The notes: generated by a model from the sequence alone, not told the origin. Positions 48,490 through 57,791 are shown, numbered from the stretch's first letter. The stretch: DNA of 64,000 nt from Gordonia pseudamarae (GCF_025273675.1 NZ_CP045809.1:4774001-4838000), one strand, 5' to 3'. Numbers and translations: made by a program.

Positions 48490-49380
48490 TCAACTATGAC
48501 GCGCGATGTCGAGCAGATCGCGGACCGGCCCGGCCGGCGGACGCGAACCACCGACGAACACCGCCCGGAACTCCCGGACCAGTTCGAGACCGGCGACCGG
48601 CACCCGTACCAGCGCACCCGACTCCACGTCCGCGGCGACGGCCCGTCCGGACAGGAAGGCGGGTGCGCCGCCGGCCCGGACCGTCGCGCGGATCGACGAG
48701 TTGGTGGCGAGTTTGACCTCCGGCTCGGCCAGGGTGTGACCGGTGCGGGCCATGGCGTGCCGCACGACGGCCAACGTGCCCGACCCCATCTCCCGGCAGG
48801 TCAGGGCACGGACGGCGAGGTGGTCGGGGGTGACGGGTGTGCGGCGGCGGGCCCACGGGTCGTCGGGGGCGGCGACGAGGATCAGCTCGTCGGTACCCAC
48901 GGTCACCGCGGTCAGCCCGTCTGCTCCGACCGGCCCTTCGACGAAACCGAGGTCCGACTCGCCGGCGCGGACGGCGGCCACGACGTCGTCGGAGTTCACC
49001 GCGCGCAGGCTGACGCTGATCTGGTGGGTGCGCCGGAACTGCACCAGCCAGCGCGGCAGCAGGTATTCGGCGGTGGTCAGCGAGGCGTGTACCCGCAGTT
49101 CCCGGGAGTTGCCGCGGCGCAGGGTGTCCAGGGCACTGTCGATCTCGTCGGCACGGTCGAGGAGATCTTTGCTCCATTCGACGAGCAGTTGCCCGGCGTC
49201 GGTGAGTGCCGATCCGCGGTGCGCGCGCCGCACCAGAACCAGCCCGGTCTGGGTTTCCATCGCCCGCAACCGCTCGGACGCCGACTGCTGCGAGATGCCG
49301 ACGGCGCGTCCGGCGGCACCGATGCTGCCGAGCCTGGCGACCTCGGTGAGCAGCCGGAGCGAGGCGAGTTCGGGGAGCAT
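48490..49380 (-). CDS. LysR-family transcriptional regulator
   Basis: 296 residues from ATG 49380. It has the N-terminal winged helix (LLTEVARLGSIGAAGRAVGI, then SQQSASERLRAMETQTGLVL) and a C-terminal effector-binding domain (ELRVHASLTTAEYLLPRWL). It is divergent from the TDT transporter across 76 nt, the usual layout for a LysR regulator and its target. The effector is likely a small anion or carboxylic acid carried by that transporter (inference). Confidence 0.9.
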   Translation of the reverse strand: MLPELASLRLLTEVARLGSIGAAGRAVGISQQSASERLRAMETQTGLVLVRRAHRGSALTDAGQLLVEWSKDLLDRADEIDSALDTLRRGNSRELRVHASLTTAEYLLPRWLVQFRRTHQISVSLRAVNSDDVVAAVRAGESDLGFVEGPVGADGLTAVTVGTDELILVAAPDDPWARRRTPVTPDHLAVRALTCREMGSGTLAVVRHAMARTGHTLAEPEVKLATNSSIRATVRAGGAPAFLSGRAVAADVESGALVRVPVAGLELVREFRAVFVGGSRPPAGPVRDLLDIARHS

Positions 49381-49456
49381 GGTCACAGGGTAGTCCTGTG
49401 ACGCTACCGGGGTTCGCCCGCTACCGGCGGCATCTCCGATCACGCAGTCTGGATAC

Positions 49457-50575
49457 ATGCCCCGCCCTGAATCCCCGCCCAGCGCAACCCCCGAGTACGG
49501 GCCGAACTGGTTCACAGCTGTGATGGGCACCGGCGTCATCGCGGTGGCGGTCGCGGGCCTGCCGTTCCCCATTCCCGGCGGGCACGGGGTGGCCGTGACA
49601 TTCTGGCTCGCGGCCGCCGGGCTGCTGGTCGCGGTGTGCGTGGCGGCGGTGCGGCGGTGGCATGCCGACCGGACGATATGGACACGCCACCTCGACGACC
49701 CGGTGCTCGCACACTTCTACGGCGCGCCGCCGATGGCGGTTCTGACGGTGGGGGCGGCCACGATGGTCGCCGGTCCGGGGGTGATCGGATCGGATGCGGC
49801 GACCGGGGTCGGCGCGGCATGCTGGATCATCGGCACCGTCGCCGGTCTTGTGTCCGCCGTGGCGGTCCCCTATCGCATGATCACCGCCCACACCGTCGGC
49901 GACGACGCCGCAACCGGCGGATGGCTGGTTTCGGTTGTACCACCGATGGTTTCGGCGACGACAGGTGCCGCGCTGGTGGGCCATCTGCCGGCCGGTCAGC
50001 CTCGGGAGACGATGCTGCTGGCGTGCTACGCACTGTTCGGACTGACCGCACTGTCCGGGCTGCTGATCTTGAATCAGGTGTGGCAGCGCATCATTCGACA
50101 TGGATTACCCGGAGCTCCGGCGGTTCCGACCCTGTGGATCGGGTTGGGCTTTCTGGGACAGTCGATCACGGCCGCCCACCACCTGGGCCGGGTCGCCCCG
50201 GAGGTGGCCGGCGAATACGGCCACGCACTGTCGATGTTCGCGCTCTGCTACGGAGTTCCGTTGTGGGGCTTCACCATGTTCTGGCTGGCACTGGTGGCCG
50301 CGCTGACCGTCCGGCAGTTGCGGGACGGTCTGCCGTTCGCGCCCACCTGGTGGTCGTTCACGTTCCCGGTGGGCACCGTGGTGACGGGAACCTCAGCGCT
50401 GGCCGAGGCGACGGGGCTGGTCGCGTTCGGCGTTGCCGCGGGTGCACTGTTGGCGGTCCTGATCGTCGGGTGGCTGGCCGCCGTTGTTGCGTCGATCGCG
50501 CTGTTCGCCAACGCAACCGGCAGCGCCGTCTCACCGGAAAGCACTGCTCCGCAAGCACTATCGGCCACATCATGA
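49457..50575 (+). CDS. TDT/SLAC1-TehA-family transporter
   Basis: 372 residues with about ten membrane helices. It begins GPNWFTAVMGTGVIAVAV, the usual TDT start. It contains HFYGAPPMAVLTVGAAT, the VSAVAVPYRMITAHTV loop, and LWIGLGFLGQSITAAHHLG. Family members export tellurite, sulfite, dicarboxylates or other anions. The divergent LysR gene probably controls it. Confidence 0.88.
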   Translation: MPRPESPPSATPEYGPNWFTAVMGTGVIAVAVAGLPFPIPGGHGVAVTFWLAAAGLLVAVCVAAVRRWHADRTIWTRHLDDPVLAHFYGAPPMAVLTVGAATMVAGPGVIGSDAATGVGAACWIIGTVAGLVSAVAVPYRMITAHTVGDDAATGGWLVSVVPPMVSATTGAALVGHLPAGQPRETMLLACYALFGLTALSGLLILNQVWQRIIRHGLPGAPAVPTLWIGLGFLGQSITAAHHLGRVAPEVAGEYGHALSMFALCYGVPLWGFTMFWLALVAALTVRQLRDGLPFAPTWWSFTFPVGTVVTGTSALAEATGLVAFGVAAGALLAVLIVGWLAAVVASIALFANATGSAVSPESTAPQALSATS

Positions 50576-50591
50576 ACTATCCCGCGGCAGC

Positions 50592-51818
50592 CTACTTGTA
50601 CTTCGGATTGTTGAACGTCGGAATCTGGATGCTGATCGGCATGCGCAGCTCGGACATGTAGAGCAGCACGAACTGGCGTAGCAGTTCGTCGAACATCCAG
50701 TAGGTCTCCTTGGGCACCCCCACACCGAGCAGACCCTCACGCATCCCGACGAACGGCACCCACGCGGTCTCCAGCAGCGGACTCCACACCGGCTCACGGG
50801 GGATGTGGTACCAGTTGGCCACCCTGTCGCCGCACACATAGCGGGTGAGCGCGCCCAGCACACCGCGGGACAGCAACGTCAGGTCGAGGTTGACACCGAG
50901 ATTGAGCAGCATGTCGGCGAGCTTGGCGCCCTCCGGAGTGGGGGCGATGATCGGGTCGAGCACCTGGCGCGCCTGCGACTCGGCCCGGCCCCACGAGTTG
51001 GGGATGTATTCGTCGCGCACCCCGAGCAACGACGCGGTGACCTGCCACGAGTGCAGCAGTCCGTTGCCCTCGTAGTTGTCCATCGGCACCCGCCATCTGC
51101 GCAGGTTGCGCATGACGGTGGTGGGCAGACTGTGCCAGGTGACCATGATGTCGGCCTGGCTGATCGGCTTGGTCTCGGGCGCCACCGCCGCCCAGTGCTC
51201 GGACCGCGGCAGCAGATACCGCACTCCGGCGTGCGCCATCCGCGTCTTGACGCAGGTGACGATCATCTCGCCGCCCGGCCGGAAGGCATTCAGCGCGCCG
51301 ACGTCGTAGCCGAACTTGGCGGTCTTGGAGATGCGGTCCTTGAGGTTCCAGCCACCCTTGGAGTAGTAGACGGCGCGAGCCTCCCGGGGGATGACGGTGC
51401 TCATCATGCCGCTGGCGAAGCCGTAGATCACGCCGAGGTACAGACCACGCTTCTGGTTGAACCGGACGGCCGCGTCGAGCCTGTCCCAGTCGGTCCACGA
51501 CGGCAGGCGACGCGCGTACTCGATGAAGTCGCGCAGTTCCGGCGGCAGTCCGGCGGGCAGCGCCTGGCTGTTCCGGGTCCAGCCCTTGAGCAGGTTGTTG
51601 ACCCTGTGCACCTGTTCGGGGTTGCGCATCAGCCGGGCGATGACCTCGTCGGCCTCCGGATCCCACACCGTGCGGGGATCGTCCCCCGTTCCGGTGCCCG
51701 GTATCGAGTACGCCGGCGACCACGTCCACGGCACCGCCGGGGTGGCGAATACCGCGGCTCCGGCCGCCCCGAGCACCCCGGCGCCCCTGAGTGCGGCTCG
51801 TCTGCTCAGATTCTCCAT
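50592..51818 (-). CDS. lcp: Latex-clearing protein (rubber oxygenase)
   Basis: 408 residues from ATG 51818 (a TTG two codons earlier is also possible). It is a b-type-haem dioxygenase that cuts poly(cis-1,4-isoprene) outside the cell. A twin-arginine signal is present (ENLSRRAALRGAGVLGAAG). Counted from the TTG, Glu148, Arg164, Lys167, Thr168 and the haem ligand His198 of the Streptomyces K30 Lcp are all conserved at the same numbers. Lcp is typical of rubber-degrading Gordonia, Streptomyces and related genera. Regulation is likely by the divergent TetR gene and a CRP-type protein, from sites in the shared intergenic region. Confidence 0.94.
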   Translation of the reverse strand: MENLSRRAALRGAGVLGAAGAAVFATPAVPWTWSPAYSIPGTGTGDDPRTVWDPEADEVIARLMRNPEQVHRVNNLLKGWTRNSQALPAGLPPELRDFIEYARRLPSWTDWDRLDAAVRFNQKRGLYLGVIYGFASGMMSTVIPREARAVYYSKGGWNLKDRISKTAKFGYDVGALNAFRPGGEMIVTCVKTRMAHAGVRYLLPRSEHWAAVAPETKPISQADIMVTWHSLPTTVMRNLRRWRVPMDNYEGNGLLHSWQVTASLLGVRDEYIPNSWGRAESQARQVLDPIIAPTPEGAKLADMLLNLGVNLDLTLLSRGVLGALTRYVCGDRVANWYHIPREPVWSPLLETAWVPFVGMREGLLGVGVPKETYWMFDELLRQFVLLYMSELRMPISIQIPTFNNPKYK

Positions 51819-51839
51819 CGTCAACTCCGATCCGGTGAT

Positions 51840-51873
51840 GTAACAGAGTTACAGGACTTGTACCATTGATACA
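51840..51873. promoter_or_regulatory. Candidate LcpR operators between lcp and lcpR
   Basis: Two symmetrical sequences lie 20-55 nt upstream of lcp: GTAACAGAGTTAC (5-bp arms, 51840-51852) and TGTACCATTGATACA (six of seven arm pairs, 51859-51873). TetR-family repressors bind such palindromes next to their targets. The assignment is by position. Confidence 0.5.
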
Positions 51874-51883
51874 TTTACCAGGT

Positions 51884-51899
51884 CGTGGTGTAGATCACA
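51884..51899. promoter_or_regulatory. CRP-like site between lcp and lcpR
   Basis: CGTGGTGTAGATCACA: the same core as the site before nuoA (GTGGTGTAG, one base different, then TCACA). It suggests cAMP-CRP or a related regulator acts on lcp, in line with carbon control of rubber degradation. Confidence 0.55.
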
Positions 51900-51948
51900 T
51901 AGGGTTCGGGGGAACAGATCGGGGTGGACCCGGAGGAGCACCGAAACA

Positions 51949-52611
51949 TTGGAAACCGCAGGACCGGCACCGATCGAGACATCGCTACTGCATCGCGCGC
52001 TGACCGGGGCCGGGGCGCCACCCGAGGCATCGGCCGTCGGCGACCCCACCCAGATCAAACTGCTCGACGCCGCACGCGAGGTGTTCTGCCGGGTCGGGAT
52101 GCAGCGGGCGTCGATGGAGGAGGTCGCCCGCCTCGCCGGGGTGTCGCGGGTGACGCTGTACCGGAAGTTCGCGACGAAGAACGCTCTCGCCGAAGCGGTG
52201 GTCACCCGCGAGTTCCGGCATTACTTCCGGATCTTCCGCGAGGAGGTGACCGCGGCGCCGACAGCCGCCGACCGGGTGGTGTTCGCCTTCGTCAGTTCAC
52301 TACGCACGGTCCGTGGCAATCCGCTGATCGCAAGCCTGCTGGTGACCGAACCGCAGCAACTCATCGGTGCCGCCGACGTCGCCGCCCGGATGGTCGCCTC
52401 GGTCGCAAGATTCGTGGCCCAGCAACTACGCAGCGAACAGGCCGCCGGAAACGTGCCCGACACGATCGACGTCGACGTCACCGCTGAGATGATGGTGCGG
52501 ATCTCCATGTCCTTCTTGACGATTCCCAGCCTCACCATCAACACCGATGACGACGGGCAACTCGCCGACATCGCCCGCCGATACATCGTCCCGATGCTCG
52601 GCCCCGGGTAG
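51949..52611 (+). CDS. lcpR: TetR-family regulator of lcp
   Basis: 220 residues from TTG 51949, with GGAGGAG about 11 nt upstream. After a 30-residue lead, the TetR HTH is clear: KLLDAAREVFCRVGMQRASM then EEVARLAGVSRVTLYRKFAT. The ligand-binding half has the usual alpha-helical composition. The divergent, adjacent position matches LcpR-type regulators of lcp genes in Gordonia. No downstream partner is seen before the IS1380 element. Confidence 0.85.
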   Translation: METAGPAPIETSLLHRALTGAGAPPEASAVGDPTQIKLLDAAREVFCRVGMQRASMEEVARLAGVSRVTLYRKFATKNALAEAVVTREFRHYFRIFREEVTAAPTAADRVVFAFVSSLRTVRGNPLIASLLVTEPQQLIGAADVAARMVASVARFVAQQLRSEQAAGNVPDTIDVDVTAEMMVRISMSFLTIPSLTINTDDDGQLADIARRYIVPMLGPG

Positions 52612-52866
52612 GCTGATCGGTGTGGCGGCCGCACCCCATCCCGCCGACGAACCGATTCCCCAGTCGACTCGTGTCCGTTTCGGGTGGTGCCGCCCGGGGG
52701 ATGCACGGCGACCGATCCACCGCGGTCGGAGCATGGCGGCGACTGGTCGGCTTCAATGCTGCTCGGGCGCATAGCCCGAGATCGAGGTGCCGACAGAGGC
52801 CCGAAGGACTCAGGTCCCAGGGGGCGCGCGGATGTACATAAGCCAGTGCAACCACGGCACCCGATC

Positions 52867-54542
52867 CCTAAGCCTCGATCCACCGATTCGCATGCCGCTG
52901 GTCGGTGAGGGATAGACGAAATACCCTGTCTAAGTGACAGAATGGGACTTGCTTAGGGTTCCAGCGGTACACGCAGAAGGGCATCTCGTAGATGCGATTG
53001 TCTCACAGTCATCCGGTCCGGTCTGCATCCTGTGATGACCCGAATCTGCTCGGCGCGGCGGGACTGGTACCGGTGATGGCGCTGGCCGAACAGGCTGGCC
53101 TGTCGGGGTTGGCGCGTGAGCATCTGAGCGTGCCCACCGACAAGGGCGCCCACCCGGATCGGAAGGTGTTTTCACTGGTCGCGGGGATGGTGGCCGGGGA
53201 CGACAGCATCGATGACATGGCGGTGCTGCGACACGGCGCGATGGGTCAGGTGTTCGACCACCTGTACACGCCGTCGACGCTGGGATCGTTTCTGCGCGAC
53301 GATCGTTTCTGCGCGAGTTCGGGTTCGGACACGTCCGCCAGCTCGATGCGATCACCACCTGCATGCTGGCCGGCCTGCACACCCGCACTCCGGTGCTGGC
53401 CGGGATCGATGGGCCGGTGATGGTCGACATCGACGACTCGATCATCGAGGTCCACCGACCGGCCAAACAGGGCGCCGGGTTCGGCTACACCCGGATGCGT
53501 GGGCTCAACTCGGCGATCACCACCCTCACCTGCGGACCGGGTGTGCCGGTGATCGCCGCTCAACGCCTGCGCAAGGGAGCATGCAATTCCGCCCGCGGGG
53601 CACATCGCTTGATCGCCGATACCCTGCCCACCCTCGCGCGGCTGCGATCCGAAGACGCGTCGGGACCGGGTTCTGTTGCGGGCGGATTCAGCGTTCTACG
53701 GTCATCGCACGGTCACCACCGCGATCTGGGCCGGCGCCCAGGTGTCGGTGACCGTCCGCCAGTATGCGCACGTACGCGCGGCGATCGCGCCGATCAGCGA
53801 TGACGCGTGGACGCCCATCGAGTACACCGACGCCGTCTTCGATGAGAACATCGGTCGCTGGATCTCGCGTGCCGAGGTCGCCGAGATACCGTGCACCGCG
53901 TTCACCTCCAAAGCCAAGGCGTTACAGGTTCCCGGGCGACTGGTCGTACGCCGTATCCCCTGCTGTCAACCCGATGGAGACGGCCTGTTCGAGGTGTGGC
54001 GATTCCACGCGTTCTTCACCACCAGCGACCTCGACACCGTCACCGCCGACAAGACCCACCGCGCACACGCCATCATCGAACAAGTGCACGCCGACCGCAA
54101 AGCCTCCGCGCTCGCGCATCTGCCGTCGGGAAAGTTCTGTGCGAATGCCGGCTGGCTGGTGTGTGCGGTCATCGCGTTCAATCTGACTCGTGCTGCCGCC
54201 TGCCTCGGTGGGCAGCGTCTGGCCAAGGCCACCACCCCCACGGTCCGCCGCGCCCTGATCTGCGTTCCGGCGCGGATCGCCTCCTCAGCCCGGCGCATCA
54301 CGATGCACCTACCCGCCCAATGGCCTTGGGAAAGTGAATGGAACCTGTTGTTCAACAACATAATCGGCCGACAACACGCGGCCTAACACCTAACCCGAGC
54401 GGCTCAGCGGCCCCGATCCCAAAACCCAGTGAAACAAGCCGAAATCGGAGATCGGCGACTCAACTCATGCCCATCACCGGCCTGAACGTGCTCAACACCT
54501 TTCATCGCACCACAAAAGCCGATCGGTGGATCGAGGCTTAGT
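52867..54542 (+). mobile_element. IS1380-family insertion sequence (1676 bp)
   Basis: Terminal inverted repeats: CTAAGCCTCGATCCACCGAT at 52868-52887 and its exact complement at 54522-54541. A 4-bp target duplication, GATC, lies at 52863-52866 and 54543-54546, as expected for the family. It carries one transposase gene, now frameshifted. The right junction cuts into the toxin-like remnant. Confidence 0.9.
52992..54386 (+). pseudogene. IS1380 transposase, two frameshifts
   Basis: The three frames carry successive parts of one IS1380-type DDE transposase: GLAREHLSVPTDKGAHPDRK, then GIDGPVMVDIDDSIIEVHRP, then RADSAFYGHRTVTTAIW and the C-terminal LPSGKFCANAGWLVCAVIAF. The first shift is caused by a 17-nt tandem duplication (53284-53300 and 53301-53317). 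The second is a single-base change near 53670 in a run of G. The element should not move on its own. Confidence 0.85.
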
Positions 54543-55049
54543 GATCACGAGGTCCGGAGCGTCTCGCTTCCTTCGCGGGCGCCAAGGGGCGAGGAGCGAG
54601 ACGAGAGGGGCGGGGATCGGGACTTTGACGAACTTGAACTCGCGCCACCAGACCACCCGGGCCGATATGCCGACGGCGACGCCGAACGTCAATTCCTTCA
54701 CGACATGCGAGAAGCCGGACATGACTACGTATCCGTCAAGCGACTATCGAAGAAGGTCCCCGACTTCGCCTCACCTTCGCGCCGGACGACGCTGGAGCAC
54801 TAGGAGCCCGACAGCGACCCAAGCTCGGGTAGTACTGGCACGCTGCGCAACAACCTGAGCCGCAACATCACTCGAGCGAGCACCCAGAGTCGAAATGTCG
54901 TGATCGACTACCGAAGGTATCCGGGAGTCAGCCAGGATTCCATTGTGGCCGTTCTACCGGAGATATTGACGTTTGCCGATGTCGGACCGTATGTCGATGA
55001 AGTGTTCGTCCTCACCGACGATGGCACCATACACTGGAAGCGTGATTGA
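54543..55049 (+). pseudogene. C-terminal remnant of a secreted/polymorphic-toxin-like protein
   Basis: A single frame is open from the IS1380 junction to 55049, broken only by an amber codon at 54801. It reads DFDELELAPPDHPGRYADGD, QFLHDMREAGHDYVSVKRLS and, after the stop, NLSRNITRASTQSRNVVIDY and VFVLTDDGTIHWKRD. The end overlaps the next start by 8 nt (GTGATTGA), a toxin/immunity-like linkage. The family is not recognised. The upstream part was lost at the IS1380 insertion. Confidence 0.5.
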
Positions 55050-55111
55050 CATCGATCTGGTGATCGCCTCGGACGACGAGAATGCGATCAACGTCGCCAT
55101 CGACCGCCTAG

Positions 55112-56086
55112 ATGGTTGATTCCTTGGACGCGGTCAGTGGTCGTACGCGATCAGGGATCGTTTGGTGGTGATGCCGGTGGTCCAGTTGTGCCAGATGCCG
55201 GCGGACATCGCCAGGAGGCGTTGACTCACTCGGGCGAACACTCCGTGGGTGGTCCGGCCGCCGTGTTTCTCCAGGCCGAGCTGCCCTTTGAGGGTCTGGT
55301 TGACCGATTCGATCCACTGCCGCACCCCGCCGAGGTTGCCGTTGCGGTAGGTCTCGTCCTTGCGGTCCGGGCGCAGCAACCGCAGGCCCATCGCGGCGGT
55401 TGTGGCAGCGAACGTCTTTCCGGAGAAGCCCTTGTCGGCGAGCAGCACCTGCCCGGAGCGGATGAGGTGGTGATCGCGTTCGAGCAGCGCGGTCACCACC
55501 TCGCGTTCACCGATCTTCGGATGCGCCAGGCACCACATGATCGGCATCCCGTCGCCGGCGCACACCAGATACAACTTCAAGCCCCAGTAGAAACGCGAGT
55601 GTGACGCGCAGTAGCCGTATCCGGCGTGCCCGGCCAGGCCGGACCGCTTGACCGTTTCCCTTGACATGCCACACGGAACCGGGGTGGCGTCGGTGATCCA
55701 CAGGTCGTCGAACCACGACGGTGAGAGCCGCGCCACCGCCTGAATTGTCTTGCACAGCAACCCTCGTGCAGCCCTGACACGCTTGTTGTAGTCGGACTGG
55801 CCCGGCAGATACGGGAACAGTGCGCGCAGTTGCTCGTTGCCGTGGACGTGCCGGATCCAACGCCGTTCACTGTCGAACCCGAGCAACACCTGCGCTACCG
55901 CGAGCGTGAGCAGTTCGGCATCGGAGAGCAGCGGGCGCCGGCCGCGTCCCGAGCGGGGTTCGACGACGTGGTCGTCGATGAGGACATAGAGTTCAGTCAG
56001 GAGGGTTTCGAGTTCTTTCGTCACACATTGATCTTGAAGCCCTCCGCCTACCTCGTTGCCGACGGCACCTTCAAGGAATCAACCAT
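55112..56086 (-). mobile_element. IS982-family insertion sequence (975 bp)
   Basis: 15-bp inverted repeats (ATGGTTGATTCCTTG at 55112-55126, complement at 56072-56086). Target duplication CTAG at 55108-55111 and 56087-56090. One intact transposase gene. It is inserted in the immunity-like gene and looks recent. Confidence 0.9.
55134..56024 (-). CDS. IS982-family transposase
   Basis: 296 residues, intact. The family pattern is plain: LYVLIDDHV near the start, GRGRRPLLSDAELLTLAVAQ, FPYLPGQSDYNKRVRAARGL, the catalytic Asp in WITDATPVP, LLADKGFSG, and RQWIESVNQTLKGQLGLEKH with the final Glu. It occupies nearly the whole element. Intact frame and matching inverted repeats suggest the element could still move. 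Confidence 0.93.
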   Translation of the reverse strand: MTKELETLLTELYVLIDDHVVEPRSGRGRRPLLSDAELLTLAVAQVLLGFDSERRWIRHVHGNEQLRALFPYLPGQSDYNKRVRAARGLLCKTIQAVARLSPSWFDDLWITDATPVPCGMSRETVKRSGLAGHAGYGYCASHSRFYWGLKLYLVCAGDGMPIMWCLAHPKIGEREVVTALLERDHHLIRSGQVLLADKGFSGKTFAATTAAMGLRLLRPDRKDETYRNGNLGGVRQWIESVNQTLKGQLGLEKHGGRTTHGVFARVSQRLLAMSAGIWHNWTTGITTKRSLIAYDH

Positions 56087-56332
56087 CTAGGTTGGCGGTC
56101 GATGCCTGGTGTCGTCGATGTTGATGTGATGGATCGCAGGTTCGGCGATCCGTACTACCTGAGAATGGGCGGACTGATGGTAGACGACTCGATCGCGCCG
56201 GTCGCCGATCGAGCCGAGTATGCGAAAGGCTTGGCCGAAGCGCTCTCGGGTGAACTCGGTGTTCATGTCGCGACCGCCGACGATTATGACAGCGGCGACG
56301 TCTTCTATCCTTCAGGCGTGAATACCGGGTAG

Positions 56333-56853
56333 CCGCCAATGTGATCGGCCAGCGACCAGCCCAGCACCCGACGCGAGTGTTCATCGCCGATCGCGCACAG
56401 GTACGCGTCCCCCTCACCGCAGGTCAGGTAGGTAATGTCCGAGGTCCAGACCAGGTCAGTGCCGCCCTGGTCGAATTCCCGCCCGACCCTGTCCGGAGGG
56501 AATGACGCCGCCGGATCAACCACGATGGTCTTCACCTTGAAGGTACGTGGGCTGATGCCCTCGATACCCGTCTCAGACATGATCTTGGCGACGGTGTTCT
56601 CCGAGACCGCAACACCCTCGGCATGCAGGTCAGCGGCGATCCGCGGCGAACCATAGGTGCGCACCGATGCCTGCCAGTGGGCGAGGATCTTCACCTCCAG
56701 GTCCCGGCGCCGCTGCTGACGAGGCGTCAACTCGGTGCGGCATTGCCGATCCGCCCACGCGTAGTAGCCAGATCGTGAAACACCCAGCAAGTCAGTCAGT
56801 TCCGTGATCTCGTGGTCGGCGCACTCCGCGGCGATGAGCTCGAACTTGCTCAC
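56333..56853 (-). pseudogene. IS3 orfB transposase, 3'-truncated
   Basis: Reads MSKFELIAAECADHEITELT, then LLGVSRSGYYAWADR, TYGSPRIAADLHAEGVAVSE and DLVWTSDITYL, which holds the first catalytic Asp of the rve-type integrase core. It ends at SLADHIGG, short of the second Asp and the Glu, so it is inactive. Confidence 0.85.
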
Positions 56854-57165
56854 CGATGTTGCTGTGCCGCAAAGTACGCCGATACTTTTTCAGGAACGCG
56901 ATGTCGCGGTCCTTCTCGGCGAGCTCGGCACGCAGCCGTGTCAATTCCGCGCGCTCACCAGCCGACAAGTCTCGATCGGGTGGGGCGCTGCACACCTCGT
57001 CGGCGACACCATCGCGCATCCGTTCGGCGCGAACCCATTTGCCCAACAAACTCTCATGCAGGTTGAGTTCACGTGCGACCTCGCTGACGGCCGGCCCCCG
57101 TCAATCACCCGACGAGCAGCCTCCGCCTTGAACTCAGGCGTAAACGACCGACGCGTCCTGGACAT
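56792..57165 (-). pseudogene. IS3 orfA, frameshifted
   Basis: The N-terminal part MSRTRRSFTPEFKAEAARRV is in one frame. The HTH/leucine-zipper part (LLGKWVRAERMRDGVADEV, ELTRLRAELAEKDRDIAFLK) is in another. A single-base change near 57100 causes the shift. orfA and orfB overlap in the usual IS3 manner. Confidence 0.8.
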
Positions 57166-57233
57166 ACTGACATCCTCCCAGCAGGACCCTTCGTCCCGCT
57201 ATCACAGGTGTCCACTCAAACTGGGGAGGTTCA

Positions 57234-57791
57234 ATCATCCCCGCTCGCGCGGGGAGCACACATGGCTATGGGCTAACGTCATTTCCCCGGTGGGATCATC
57301 CCCGCTCGCGCGGGGAGCACGTCGCCTCCTTGGTCTTGTTGTCCCCGGTGTCCGGATCATCCCCGCTCGCACGGGGAGCACTCGACGACGGTTGATCCGT
57401 CTGTCCCCGCTCGCGCGGGGAGCACGCCAGTCGAATTGGGGGAATCATGAGTGACACGGGATCATCCCCGCTCGCGCGGGGAGCACACGATCCGGTGCGC
57501 GGTCGCTGAGCACCACTCGGGATCATCCCCGCTCGCGCGGGGAGCACGACTGCCTGGGCGGTGACGAGGACTTCGGCCACGGATCATCCCCGCTCGCGCG
57601 GGGAGCACTCAGCGGGAAGCTCGTCGAGCCACCCCCATTCGGGATCATCCCCGCTCGCGCGGGGAGCACGGCATTCAAGCATCCGCACCCCACTAAGCCG
57701 GGGGATCATCCCCGCTCGCGCGGGGAGCACCTGTTCCTGGGCCACACCTTGCGCGCTCTCGGGGGATCATCCCCGCTCGCGCGGGGAGCAC
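57234..57791 (-). CRISPR. CRISPR block A: 10 repeats, type I-E
   Basis: 28-nt repeats with 33-nt spacers (61-nt period). On the plus strand the repeat starts GGATCAT, has the stem CCCCGC..GCGGGG, and ends AGCAC; the reverse complement fits the type I-E pattern with a short handle after the stem, so the array is probably transcribed right to left. Repeat 1 lacks its first two bases at the IS3 junction; repeat 3 has a stem change (GCACGGGG); repeat 4 (57398-57425) is degenerate in its first seven bases and its spacer is only 16 nt. Degeneracy here fits the leader-distal end. Repeats start at 57234, 57293, 57354, 57398, 57459, 57520, 57581, 57642, 57703 and 57764. Confidence 0.97.

Larger units (their letters stand above)
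55042..56332 (+). pseudogene. Immunity-like gene split by IS982 and truncated at the IS3 remnant
   Basis: It starts at GTG 55042 (MIDIDLVIASDDENAINVAI). Removing the IS982 element and one CTAG copy restores the frame exactly: DRL, then GWRSMPGVVDVDVMDRRFGD and AEYAKGLAEALSGELGVHVA. The restored product is a small acidic protein of about 100 residues, which fits an immunity protein following the toxin-like remnant. The 3' end runs into the IS3 remnant, so the last residues may not be native. Confidence 0.6.
56333..57233 (-). mobile_element. IS3-family remnant abutting the CRISPR array
   Basis: The intact 5' terminus lies at 57233 (on the minus strand, TGAACCTCCCCAGTTTGAG). The 3' end is missing: orfB is cut near 56330, inside the immunity-like gene junction, before the catalytic Asp-Glu part. 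orfA is also frameshifted. The terminus meets the first CRISPR repeat two bases in. Confidence 0.85.

Noticed and set aside
46804..49401. 865-residue plus-strand open frame across the antiporter, methyltransferase and LysR genes
   Set aside because: It is antisense to three recognisable genes and has no domain-like segments.
52612..52866. Possible short genes between lcpR and the IS1380 element
   Set aside because: Several frames of 60-75 codons are open, but none shows a ribosome site or a recognisable or compositionally convincing protein. I see nothing firm in this stretch.
54557..54602. Inverted repeat CGTCTCGCT..AGCGAGACG as a terminator
   Set aside because: It lies inside the open frame leading from the IS1380 junction and has no T-run. 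It may be a chance or repeat-derived hairpin.
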